Assembly (NCBI GenBank): GCA_900541345.1
Contig: UQJE01000033.1
Span: 1 to 24,866 of the forward strand
DNA: 24,866 bases
Reading direction: 5' to 3'
From: an uncultured Blautia sp.
GTDB lineage: Bacteria; Bacillota; Clostridia; Lachnospirales; Lachnospiraceae
The notes under the pieces are model-generated. The model ran no database searches and was not told the origin of the DNA. It saw only the letters and a program-made list of their open reading frames with translations. Position numbers and translations under genes: made by a program. Positions 13,971 to 20,903 of this stretch are shown here, in pieces; the first letter of the stretch is position 1, and every line of letters begins with the position of its first letter.

Positions 13971-15149
13971 TTACTGCATCAGATACACGTCTGTATAATA
14001 CACACCCTTGCGCTCTCCCTCTTCGTGACTTGCAACATAAATATCAATACAATTTTTCTTAATTGCGCCGCCGCAGTCCTCTGCCACATAAACCTGACCA
14101 TTAATCACAACCTGGGAACCGTAGGGAATCTGTGTCGGGTCTACTGCAATCGTATGATTTGTCGTTGCCGTCACTCCTGTCGAAGTAATACCGTTCGCCC
14201 AGGGACCACAGCAAATGCTGCATGGACAATAGTGGGTAATACGGAATGTTCCGAGAGGCTTTAATGATGCATCTGAAGAAGCAGCCACCGGAGTTCCTAT
14301 CTGTACGCCGTCTATCACGTCTTCCACTCCTCCTGCCGAAGCAACGCCGTCTACCGCTTCCGCAAAAATACCGCTTCCTTCGCTTTTAGAAATCACGCCT
14401 GCCGAAGCATCTGCAACCTGTACCGCTGCTTTGCTTTCCGCTTCCATCTCTCCCTCTTTCGTGTCTCCTTCTTGACGCCTTTTTTCCTGCTGCTTTTTAT
14501 CATCTTCCACCGCATTTACAATCTTATCGGAAGCTTCCTTATCCCCCTGCCCATCCAAAGCATTCGTGGGAATATAACCGTTTTTTTCGTTACCTTTCTC
14601 ATCAAGATACACGATTCTGCTCCATATCTCATCTATCTTGGCTGTCCTCCGAACTTCATCCATTTCCAAAAGTTCTCCTACTACCTGTCCGTCTTTTTTT
14701 CCCGGAAAATCTAAAATGTCACAGTCCTTTGCCGCCGTTACCTCTTCATCCACCTCTACTACGCTCGTTTCTTTACTCAGCGCCGTATTCGGAATATATC
14801 CCAAAATCCTGCTGCCTTTTTCTTCTTCACAGTATGCCTTGCTCCAGCCATTGTCACATACTGCCATTCTGGAAATTTCCGTTCCCAGAAGAACCGTTCC
14901 AAGCGCCTTCCCCTTTTCTCCCGGCATGCTTCTCACAATCGCTTCTTTTACGGTAACATAAGCTTTATCTTCCTTTGCAAGTACCTGTACTTTATTTCCT
15001 TCTCCGTCCTCTACAGAAAAACCTTTCTCCGGTTTCTTCTCCTTTTTATAAGAAGCTTCTGCCTCCTGATACCCCGGCACTCCGGCAAATACCGGAACCG
15101 TAACAAAAAACGAAGCACAAATACACATTACTGTCATTAATTTTTTCAT
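13971..15149 (-). CDS. Secreted SH3-like / 3D-domain cell-wall protein
   Basis: About 392 residues. It starts with a signal peptide (MKKLMTVMCICASFFVTVPVFA). Two SH3-like repeats follow (about residues 65-125 with KEAIVRSMPGEKGKALGTV and ILGYIPNTALS, and 135-200 with YIPTNALD). A linker rich in K, E and A comes next, then a C-terminal 3D domain of the MltA/YuiC type: FRITHYCPCSICCGPWANG, TIAVDPTQIPYGSQV and VAEDCGGAIKKNCIDIYV, with the conserved aspartates in VDP, EDC and IDI. It probably binds and cleaves peptidoglycan outside the cell, as lytic transglycosylase-like proteins such as YabE do. The ATG at 15149 is chosen (AGGAGG about ten bases before); an in-frame GTG at 15170 lies upstream of that site. 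Divergent from a lysozyme-like gene. Confidence 0.87.
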   Translation of the reverse strand: MKKLMTVMCICASFFVTVPVFAGVPGYQEAEASYKKEKKPEKGFSVEDGEGNKVQVLAKEDKAYVTVKEAIVRSMPGEKGKALGTVLLGTEISRMAVCDNGWSKAYCEEEKGSRILGYIPNTALSKETSVVEVDEEVTAAKDCDILDFPGKKDGQVVGELLEMDEVRRTAKIDEIWSRIVYLDEKGNEKNGYIPTNALDGQGDKEASDKIVNAVEDDKKQQEKRRQEGDTKEGEMEAESKAAVQVADASAGVISKSEGSGIFAEAVDGVASAGGVEDVIDGVQIGTPVAASSDASLKPLGTFRITHYCPCSICCGPWANGITSTGVTATTNHTIAVDPTQIPYGSQVVINGQVYVAEDCGGAIKKNCIDIYVASHEEGERKGVYYTDVYLMQ

Positions 15150-15187
15150 CCCAAAAGCTCCTCCTGTCACTCTCTGCCTGTGACTGT

Positions 15188-15216
15188 ATCATAGCACACC
15201 CCTGTTTTTTTTTCAA
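15188..15216 (-). promoter_or_regulatory. Promoter of the 3D-domain gene
   Basis: On the minus strand TTGAAA, a 17-base spacer and TATGAT, leaving a leader of about 30 bases before the ATG at 15149. Confidence 0.75.
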
Positions 15217-15266
15217 TTTTCCCCTGTGGATTTAGATTTTTTTAATAATTATGAACTATAAAATGC

Positions 15267-15295
15267 TTCACAAATACCAGATTTCACGTTACAAT
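15267..15295 (+). promoter_or_regulatory. Promoter that places the start point on the ATG of the lysozyme-like gene
   Basis: TTCACA (one mismatch), a 17-base spacer and TACAAT (one mismatch). Six bases separate the -10 from the A of the ATG at 15302, so the standard start point is that A itself, giving a leaderless mRNA. Confidence 0.6.
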
Positions 15296-15301
15296 AAACA
15301 T

Positions 15302-15988
15302 ATGAATACAAAAGATATTTCCAATAAAGAGCGAAGAAACAAACAGAGACAGAAGGAACGAGAGCAACAGGTAATCCGCCAGAAAATGTTTCTTGGTGCA
15401 GCCGCACTTATCCTATTGTTTCTTATATGGAAGCTATTCTTTTGCAATCCTGGAGACGTTGGCTTACAATCTGTGAATTCTGCCTGTGAAGCCTACAGAA
15501 GCCAGGTGGAGGAAGCAGCTTCTGATTACGGCATGACGGAATATGTTGATCTGATCCTTGCCCTTATGATGCAGGAAAGCTCCGGACAGGGAAGCGATGT
15601 AATGCAGTCCTCAGAAGGCGCATTCAACACCTTATACCCTCAGGTTCCCGGTGGAATCACAGATGTTTCCTACTCGATTCAGTGCGGCATACAGGAATTA
15701 AAATACGCTATGGATAAAGCCGAAGTTCAAAGCCCTACCGATTTTAAGCGTATCCGCCTTGCACTTCAGGGATATAATTTCGGAGCAGATTCCTATTTTT
15801 CTTATCTTGAGGATCATAACATTACTTCCTGGAGCTTTGAATCCGCAAAAGAATTTGCGCGAATTGCAAGCGGCAACACGAAGCGGCATGCTGAAGACCC
15901 TCTTCACGATCCTGCCGGGCCGTGGGATTATGGGGATCAGCGATACCCGGAGCATGTGCTGCGCTATTATCATCCGGAAAAGTCCTGA
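15302..15988 (+). CDS. Membrane-anchored lysozyme-family muramidase (CwlT-like)
   Basis: A 228-residue protein. It has a basic cytoplasmic N-terminus (KERRNKQRQKEREQQ), a single membrane helix at about 29-47, then an extracellular lysozyme-like domain. LALMMQESSGQGSDVMQSSEG (86-106) holds the probable catalytic E92 and matches the CwlT/Tn916 Orf14 N-terminal family; AYNFG-like residues appear as LALQGYNFGADSYF. It likely cleaves glycan strands from the membrane surface. There is no C-terminal NlpC/P60 domain as in CwlT and no transfer genes nearby, so it appears to be a chromosomal housekeeping version. The start is the ATG at 15302, where the promoter predicts a leaderless mRNA; in-frame ATGs at 15251 and 15263 also lack ribosome sites. 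Confidence 0.85.
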   Translation: MNTKDISNKERRNKQRQKEREQQVIRQKMFLGAAALILLFLIWKLFFCNPGDVGLQSVNSACEAYRSQVEEAASDYGMTEYVDLILALMMQESSGQGSDVMQSSEGAFNTLYPQVPGGITDVSYSIQCGIQELKYAMDKAEVQSPTDFKRIRLALQGYNFGADSYFSYLEDHNITSWSFESAKEFARIASGNTKRHAEDPLHDPAGPWDYGDQRYPEHVLRYYHPEKS

Positions 15989-16007
15989 AAATTTTTCTCT
16001 ATTATAT

Positions 16008-16053
16008 AAAAGTCAAATGTTTTTTGATTTTTTCAAAAAAACATTTGACTTTT
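16008..16053 (+). terminator. Long AT-rich terminator hairpin, shared with the tRNA-Gly -35 box
   Basis: Inverted arms of about 20 bases (AAAAGTCAAATG plus T6GA against its complement, one bulge) surround a five-base T loop and end in TTTT. The right arm contains TTGACT, the -35 of the next promoter. Confidence 0.75.
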
Positions 16054-16073
16054 CCAGATTTATGTAGTAGAAT
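16045..16073 (+). promoter_or_regulatory. Promoter of tRNA-Gly
   Basis: TTGACT, a 17-base spacer and TAGAAT; the mature tRNA begins 35 bases after the -10. Confidence 0.75.
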
Positions 16074-16108
16074 ATCACTTGTCCTTAAGACACAAAACAA
16101 CAGAATTT

Positions 16109-16181
16109 GCGATAGTGGCGTAGTTGGTAACGCGCGACCTTGCCAAGGTCGAGACCGCGGGTTCGAGCCCCGTCTATCGCT
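16109..16181 (+). tRNA. tRNA-Gly (anticodon GCC)
   Basis: A 73-base cloverleaf. The acceptor stem GCGATAG pairs with CTATCGC, discriminator T; the D arm is GCGTAGTTGGTAACGC; the anticodon stem GACCT/AGGTC carries GCC at 16142-16144; the T loop is GGTTCGAGCC. CCA is not encoded. Confidence 0.97.
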
Positions 16182-16186
16182 CTTAG

Positions 16187-16213
16187 AGACTCTGAGATGT
16201 CAGAGTCTTTTTT
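16187..16213 (+). terminator. Terminator of tRNA-Gly
   Basis: AGACTCTGA and TCAGAGTCT form a perfect nine-base stem with loop GATG, followed by five to six T. Confidence 0.92.
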
Positions 16214-16220
16214 GATTCAC

Positions 16221-16267
16221 AAAAATACCCTTATACAGAAATTTAACTGTGCTGTATAAGGGTATTT
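16221..16267 (-). terminator. Terminator of the DUF378 operon
   Basis: AAATACCCTTATACAG and its exact complement (16223-16238 and 16252-16267) form a 16-base stem; on the minus strand it runs into TTTTT. It sits five bases past the stop of the 55-residue gene. Confidence 0.9.
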
Positions 16268-16271
16268 CTGT

Positions 16272-16439
16272 TTATTCCTTTTCTTTTAACTGATAGGCAA
16301 CAAGTGCGATATTCCAGTAGCCCTGTTTATTGAGCTCGCGCTCATATTCGCTGATTTTCCGGCAGCAAATTTCAGAAATCTCTGCAATGGAAGCGTCTTC
16401 AAAAGAAATGGTCTTATTTGGTTTCTCTGTATGTTCCAT
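16272..16439 (-). CDS. 55-residue hypothetical protein coupled to DUF378
   Basis: The frame starts MEHTEKPNKTISFEDASIAE and continues through EICCRKISEYERELNKQG to YWNIALVAYQLKEKE. It is soluble, has a predicted helix around ISEICCRKISEYERELNKQ, a CC pair at 25-26, and no signal peptide. Its ATG overlaps the DUF378 stop (TGATG), which points to translational coupling. The operon terminator follows within five bases. I do not recognise the family. Its placement between a coupled start and a dedicated terminator makes it a good gene despite its size. Confidence 0.75.
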   Translation of the reverse strand: MEHTEKPNKTISFEDASIAEISEICCRKISEYERELNKQGYWNIALVAYQLKEKE

Positions 16440-16654
16440 CAGACTTCCTGCCTTTCGTCATTAACAAGACCGTAGAAGGTTAGAAGATAAAGACCACATA
16501 ATCCCACAAGTCCGTAAATAATTCTGGAAAGCCAGCTCATGCTTCCGAAAATCATGGCTACAAGGTTGAAATTAAAAAATCCGATAAGCCCCCAATTGAC
16601 AGCTCCGATAACTGCCACAGTAAGGGCAAAATACTGCAAAAATTTATTTCCCAT
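16439..16654 (-). CDS. DUF378-family small membrane protein
   Basis: A 71-residue protein with two hydrophobic helices (about 8-30 and 40-62). IGAVNWGLIGFFNFNLVAMIFG followed by SRIIYGLVGLCGLYLL is the DUF378 (YuzA-like) signature. The function is unknown across the family. AAAGGAGA lies before the ATG. The 55-residue gene is coupled downstream. Confidence 0.92.
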   Translation of the reverse strand: MGNKFLQYFALTVAVIGAVNWGLIGFFNFNLVAMIFGSMSWLSRIIYGLVGLCGLYLLTFYGLVNDERQEV

Positions 16655-16706
16655 AAGTCATTCTCCTTTCTGAGGAATAGTATTTCCTGAAAGCAGAAAA
16701 ATATGT

Positions 16707-16736
16707 AAAACAGCCTCCGTTTTTTGACGGAGGCTG
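16707..16736 (-). terminator. Terminator of the DUF5067 gene
   Basis: CAGCCTCCGT and ACGGAGGCTG form a ten-base stem with a six-base loop; on the minus strand it is followed by TTTT. Confidence 0.88.
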
Positions 16737-16745
16737 CAGGAAAAA

Positions 16746-17810
16746 TTATTTGATTTTTAAAATCTGAGAAGCTGTCTTTCCATCATTAAAAGTAAAGGTT
16801 TCACTTGCTTTTAAAGTGACGTCGCTCTCATCAGAAAGACTGAATACCTGGCATACATTCACTGTTTTTCCAGGTTCGATTTCTTTCATGAAATTGTCAA
16901 CTGAGGTATCGCTTGCCTCAGGAATGGAGGCACTGCAGACGTTTCCGTTCTGATAAGCCTGAATATTTACGTCTACCATTGCGCTGGAAGAGGTGGATCC
17001 GTTGTTTGTATAATCATAGTATACAAGAAGACATGGTTTTCCGGCAAAATCTTTTCCAACACGGTGCTGAGTATAATGAATGGCAAACTTGTCTGTCTCC
17101 ATATCAATGGTATCTGTGTCAGACGGTGCAGGAACAGCGTCTGCTGTATTTTCCTGTGTGTTTCCGGAAAGAGAGTTTTCAAGTTCGTTTGCAATGCTCT
17201 GGAAGTTGGCAGACATTACTTTTACAGTCTGCTCGTCAAGAGAAGCAATCTTCCATTTATTTCCTGCTTTGATTACCGGATAAGTAATATCTGTTTCTGT
17301 AAATGTGTATTTTGTGTTGGCTGCTTTTTCCTTCATAATGGAAGCAAGTTTTTCATGTGCCTGGTCAGAAGACATGGATTCTTCAGAAAAAGCGGAAGAT
17401 ACCATCTGGCGGAGAAATTCACTGATCGCTTCCTGGTAAATTTTTGAACCGTCTATATATTTAATATGGGCAGTTATCTGTGCGGTCTGTTCGGAAAGAT
17501 TAAAATTGTTTCCGGAAATCTCAAAGCTCATTTGCCGGTTCAGTTCCTGGAAAAAATCCATATAGACTGCATTGCGAAGGTCTACTGCGTCAAGTGCGGA
17601 AAGATCCTGGCTCTGAAGGTGATTTTCCATAAGAGAAAAGTCCATTTTCTGTACACCGGAAAGGAATTGTTCTACTGATTTTTCCGCGTGGGAACGCTCT
17701 GAAAAATAGTAGTATGCGAAGCCGCCGCCAATTCCGAGAAAAAGGATGAGAAGAAGGAGAAGAAGGCGAAACTTCGTTTTCTTCTTTTTTTCTGTATTTT
17801 CTGTACTCAT
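16746..17810 (-). CDS. Membrane-anchored DUF5067-type protein
   Basis: A 354-residue protein. A lysine-rich head (KKKKTKF) and one membrane helix (about 15-36) anchor a long extracellular part. Residues 40-215 look like a DUF5105/DUF4878-type alpha-beta domain (AEKSVEQFLSGVQKMDFS and NKWKIASLDEQ). A low-complexity linker comes next, and residues 235-354 carry a beta-sandwich DUF5067 domain (YTQHRVGKDFAGKPCLLVYY, TNNGSTSSSAMVDVNIQAYQNG). The helix has no lipobox cysteine, so it is a membrane rather than a lipid anchor. A ligand or stress role is not visible. AAGGAGG precedes the ATG. It is transcribed away from the hydrolase from an overlapping promoter. Confidence 0.8.
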   Translation of the reverse strand: MSTENTEKKKKTKFRLLLLLLILFLGIGGGFAYYYFSERSHAEKSVEQFLSGVQKMDFSLMENHLQSQDLSALDAVDLRNAVYMDFFQELNRQMSFEISGNNFNLSEQTAQITAHIKYIDGSKIYQEAISEFLRQMVSSAFSEESMSSDQAHEKLASIMKEKAANTKYTFTETDITYPVIKAGNKWKIASLDEQTVKVMSANFQSIANELENSLSGNTQENTADAVPAPSDTDTIDMETDKFAIHYTQHRVGKDFAGKPCLLVYYDYTNNGSTSSSAMVDVNIQAYQNGNVCSASIPEASDTSVDNFMKEIEPGKTVNVCQVFSLSDESDVTLKASETFTFNDGKTASQILKIK

Positions 17811-17878
17811 AAAGCCTCCTTAAAGAATAGTAAGAGCTGCTGTTTGTCATAAGAAAAACAACATCTTGTAACTATATC

Positions 17879-17907
17879 AGTATAGCAGAAGTCTATCGCA
17901 TTGACAA
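17879..17907 (-). promoter_or_regulatory. Promoter of the DUF5067 gene, overlapping the opposite promoter
   Basis: On the minus strand TTGTCA (17907-17902), a 17-base spacer and TATACT (17884-17879). Its -35 overlaps the plus-strand -35 by five bases. Confidence 0.7.
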
Positions 17908-17929
17908 TGGGAATAACTGCCCATATAAT
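17901..17929 (+). promoter_or_regulatory. Consensus promoter of the hydrolase gene with a palindrome in the spacer
   Basis: TTGACA, a 17-base spacer and TATAAT, all consensus. ATGGG (17907-17911) and CCCAT (17920-17924) form an inverted repeat that spans almost exactly the spacer and could be an operator. Confidence 0.9.
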
Positions 17930-17961
17930 AGATTCAAATAAAAAGACAGGAAGTGAAAAAT

Positions 17962-18891
17962 ATGAATCGAAAATATGAGGGAAGCTTTGCTTCAGAACAT
18001 GATGGGCTTTTTATTTCTGTTCTGGGGGTTCTTCCTCAGGAAAAACCGTACAGGGCGGTAGTGCAGCTTGTACATGGAATGGCGGAGCATAAGGAACGAT
18101 ATTTACCGTTTATGGAGTATCTGGCAGACCACGGATATGTGGCAGTCATTCACGATCACAGAGGCCACGGAAAAAGTGTGAGAAGCAGACAAGACCTGGG
18201 TTATATGTACGGGGGAGGCGCAGATGCGCTTCTTAAGGATATAAAAACGGTGAACCGGAAATTAAGGGAGGATTTTCCGGGAATTCCGCTGATCCTTTTT
18301 GGACACAGCATGGGTTCGCTTGCAGTGCGTGCATTTGCTTCAGAGCATGACAATTACATGGACATGCTGATTGTGTGCGGTTCTCCAAGTAAAAATCCGG
18401 CGAGACCTTTGGGAGAATTTATTGCCTGTTTTGAGAAAATACTGTTTGGTTCCAAACATAAGAGCCGTGTTCTGGAAATGCTCTCTTTTGGAAGTTTTGC
18501 GGCACGCTTTGCAAAGGATAAAAAGTGTAAGGCATGGGTCTGCGCAAATCCTGAGGCCGCAAAAGCATATGAGGAATCAGAACTTTGTGGATTTACCTTC
18601 ACAGATGATGGATACCTTGCGCTGTTTCAGTTGATGAAAAAAGCGTACGATGTGAAGAACTGGCATTGTACGTCTCCGGAAATGCCGGTTTTATTTGTAA
18701 GTGGTTCGGATGATCCATGCATGGGAAATGTGAGAAAGTTTTCAAATGCGGTGTGGGATATGAGGCGTGCCGGATATAGGGATGTAAAAGGGAAGCTTTA
18801 TCCGGGAATGCGCCACGAGATTTTAAATGAAAAGGACAGGCAGAAGGTTTACCGGGATTTAACGGGATATATACGAAAAAAAGGATTCTGA
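17962..18891 (+). CDS. Alpha/beta hydrolase, lysophospholipase / monoacylglycerol lipase type
   Basis: A 309-residue serine hydrolase of the Hydrolase_4 group. Motifs are VVQLVHGMAEHKERY (oxyanion loop), VIHDHRGHGKS, the nucleophile S117 in ILFGHSMGSLA, probable acid D251 in FVSGSDDPCMG and H285 in YPGMRHEILNE, so the triad is complete. There is no signal peptide, so it is cytosolic; a lipid or ester substrate is likely. The ATG at 17962 has AGGAAG upstream; an in-frame GTG at 17953 lies inside that site. It is preceded by a fully consensus promoter, so expression should be high unless repressed. Confidence 0.92.
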   Translation: MNRKYEGSFASEHDGLFISVLGVLPQEKPYRAVVQLVHGMAEHKERYLPFMEYLADHGYVAVIHDHRGHGKSVRSRQDLGYMYGGGADALLKDIKTVNRKLREDFPGIPLILFGHSMGSLAVRAFASEHDNYMDMLIVCGSPSKNPARPLGEFIACFEKILFGSKHKSRVLEMLSFGSFAARFAKDKKCKAWVCANPEAAKAYEESELCGFTFTDDGYLALFQLMKKAYDVKNWHCTSPEMPVLFVSGSDDPCMGNVRKFSNAVWDMRRAGYRDVKGKLYPGMRHEILNEKDRQKVYRDLTGYIRKKGF

Positions 18892-18909
18892 GTTTAAAAA
18901 GACTCTTTT
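18890..18909 (+). terminator. Weak terminator after the hydrolase gene
   Basis: GAGTTT and AGACTC (one G-U pair) around an AAAA loop, followed by TTTT. It begins within the stop codon. Confidence 0.4.
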
Positions 18910-18940
18910 CCGGATATATATAGTAAATGATAGTTATCTT

Positions 18941-18968
18941 TTGATTACCGCAGCATTTATGATAAAAT
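18941..18968 (+). promoter_or_regulatory. Promoter of the ABC exporter operon
   Basis: TTGATT, a 16-base spacer and TAAAAT with a TGA extension directly before it; the lipoprotein ATG follows 20 bases later. Confidence 0.65.
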
Positions 18969-18987
18969 CAGGAAAGGAGCAGCAGGT

Positions 18988-19170
18988 ATGCAGAAAAAAG
19001 GCTGGATTCTTTTTCTTATTCTTCTTTGTGTGGCATTTCTTGTAAGTTGTAAAGGAAAAGAGGACACAGAGGCAGAGAGAGGAGAACTGGTAAGAGTGGA
19101 AGCCCTTAAGGAAGATCCGGGGCTTCCATTTCATGAAACATATGAGTTTGGGAGACAGAAAGATTTATGA
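18988..19170 (+). CDS. Small lipoprotein, first gene of the ABC operon
   Basis: A 60-residue protein. The signal peptide MQKKGWILFLILLCVAFLVSCKG has a lipobox LVSC with Cys at 21, so the mature protein is about 40 residues, acidic and tethered to the outer face of the membrane. AAAGGAG lies eight bases upstream of the ATG. Its TGA stop overlaps the ABC ATG (ATGA), so expression is coupled to the exporter. The mature part has no recognised domain. It may be an accessory or immunity-like partner of the exporter, but nothing in the sequence proves this. Confidence 0.8.
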   Translation: MQKKGWILFLILLCVAFLVSCKGKEDTEAERGELVRVEALKEDPGLPFHETYEFGRQKDL

Positions 19171-20903
19171 AAAGATTGTTAAAATATCTGAAAGGATATG
19201 AAAAAGAGACGATTCTTGCACCACTTTTTAAAATGCTTGAGGCAACGTTTGAGCTAATCGTGCCGCTTGTAGTAGCGGGAATTGTAGATGTGGGAATTAA
19301 AAACAGAGATACGGAGTACATATGGCAAGCCTGTATTTTGATGGTTGCTCTTGGCCTGATCGGGCTTGTATGTTCTCTTACTGCTCAGTATTTTTCCGCG
19401 AGAGCGGCAATGGGCTTCAGTACAGGACTTCGAAAAGATATGTTTTCTCATATAGGAAAGCTTTCTTATAAAGAGCTTGACAGGCTGGGAACGCCTACAT
19501 TGATCACAAGGATTACGAGTGATATTAACCAGGCACAGGCGGGAGTGAATCTTGTACTTCGTCTGTTTCTGCGCTCTCCGTTTATTGTGGCAGGGGCAGT
19601 TGTGATGGCATTTACCATTAATGTGAAGGTTGCTGTCATTTTTGTTGTGGCAGTTCCGCTGATTTCTATTGTGCTTTATGTCATTATGAAATGGACTGTG
19701 CCGATTTATAAGAGGGTACAGGCAGCGCTTGATAAAATTTCTCTTCTTACAAGAGAAAATCACGTGGGTGTCCGTGTTGTCCGTGCTTTTGGGAGACAAA
19801 AAGAAGAGACAGCAGCTTTTTCCGAGATAAACGATGAATATACAAAAATTCAGATTGCAGCAGGAAAAATTTCCGCTCTTTTAAATCCGGCAACCTGTGT
19901 GATTATGAACTTTGCAGTTATGGCAATTTTATGGATGGGAGGAAAAGAAGTAAACAGCGGAAATCTGACACAGGGAGATGTGGTAGCTCTTGTAAATTAT
20001 ATGTCCCAGATCCTTATTGCACTTGTTGCCCTTGCCAATCTGATTGTTGCAGTGACAAAGGCGCTCGCTTCTGCGGGAAGAATCAACGAAGTATTTGATA
20101 CGCAGCCGGGACTTACAGACGCGGGGACAAAAGAGCAGAAATCAGAAACAGGAGCGCCCGCTGTGGAGTTTTCGGATGTGACATTCACATATGAGAATGC
20201 AAAAGCTCCTTCTCTTTCTCACGTCAGTTTTCGTGTGATGCCGGGAGAGACAGTTGGCATTATAGGAGGAACCGGCTGCGGAAAGTCTACCCTGGTAAAT
20301 CTCATCGGGCGTTTTTACGATGTGCAGGAGGGAGAGGTACGCGTAAATGGAAATCCAGTAAAGAATTATCCGTTTTCGCAGCTTCGAAGAAAAGTGGGAA
20401 TGGTTCCCCAACAGGCTGTATTATTTAAGGGAACAATCAGAGAAAATATGAGATGGGGAAAGGAAGACGCTTCAGAAAAGGAAATTTTCCATGCGCTTTC
20501 TGTTGCCCAGGCAGAGGAATTTGTACGGAAAAAGCCGGAAGGTTTAAATACTATGATAAGCCAGGGCGGAACAAATCTTTCCGGAGGACAGAGACAGCGC
20601 CTTACCATTGCAAGAGCCCTTGTGGGGAATCCGGAAATCTTGATCCTTGACGACAGCTCATCTGCTCTTGACTTTGCAACGGATGCGGCTCTTCGAAGGG
20701 CAATCAGAAGAGAAACAGGGAAGATGACAGTTTTCCTTGTTTCTCAGAGGGCCTCCTCTGTCCGCCAGGCAGATAAGATTCTTGTGCTGGATGATGGAGA
20801 GCTTGCAGGTGTGGGAACTCATCAGCAGCTTTTTGAAAGCTGTCAGGTATACAGAGAAATTTGTCTTTCTCAGTTATCAGAAAAGGAGGTAGAAGGAAGA
20901 TGA
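19167..20903 (+). CDS. ABC exporter half-transporter, degenerate ATP-site subunit
   Basis: A 578-residue TMD-NBD protein with six membrane helices in the first ~310 residues and an ATPase after. The Walker A is GGTGCGKST (367-375) and the signature LSGGQ (471-475) is canonical. The catalytic Glu after Walker B is Asp (LDD, D496) and the H-loop reads SQR (Q527) instead of AHR. That pattern is the non-catalytic half seen in TM287/BmrC-type heterodimeric exporters, where this subunit contributes the good signature to its partner's active site. The substrate is unknown; drugs, lipids or peptides are possible. The start overlaps the lipoprotein stop, and its own stop overlaps the start of the second half. 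Confidence 0.93.
   Translation: MKRLLKYLKGYEKETILAPLFKMLEATFELIVPLVVAGIVDVGIKNRDTEYIWQACILMVALGLIGLVCSLTAQYFSARAAMGFSTGLRKDMFSHIGKLSYKELDRLGTPTLITRITSDINQAQAGVNLVLRLFLRSPFIVAGAVVMAFTINVKVAVIFVVAVPLISIVLYVIMKWTVPIYKRVQAALDKISLLTRENHVGVRVVRAFGRQKEETAAFSEINDEYTKIQIAAGKISALLNPATCVIMNFAVMAILWMGGKEVNSGNLTQGDVVALVNYMSQILIALVALANLIVAVTKALASAGRINEVFDTQPGLTDAGTKEQKSETGAPAVEFSDVTFTYENAKAPSLSHVSFRVMPGETVGIIGGTGCGKSTLVNLIGRFYDVQEGEVRVNGNPVKNYPFSQLRRKVGMVPQQAVLFKGTIRENMRWGKEDASEKEIFHALSVAQAEEFVRKKPEGLNTMISQGGTNLSGGQRQRLTIARALVGNPEILILDDSSSALDFATDAALRRAIRRETGKMTVFLVSQRASSVRQADKILVLDDGELAGVGTHQQLFESCQVYREICLSQLSEKEVEGR

Noticed and set aside
15302..15988. The lysozyme-like gene as part of a Tn916-type conjugative element
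   Set aside because: No relaxase, integrase, FtsK/TraG or NlpC/P60 domain is found; neighbours are core-type genes and tRNAs without att-like duplications.
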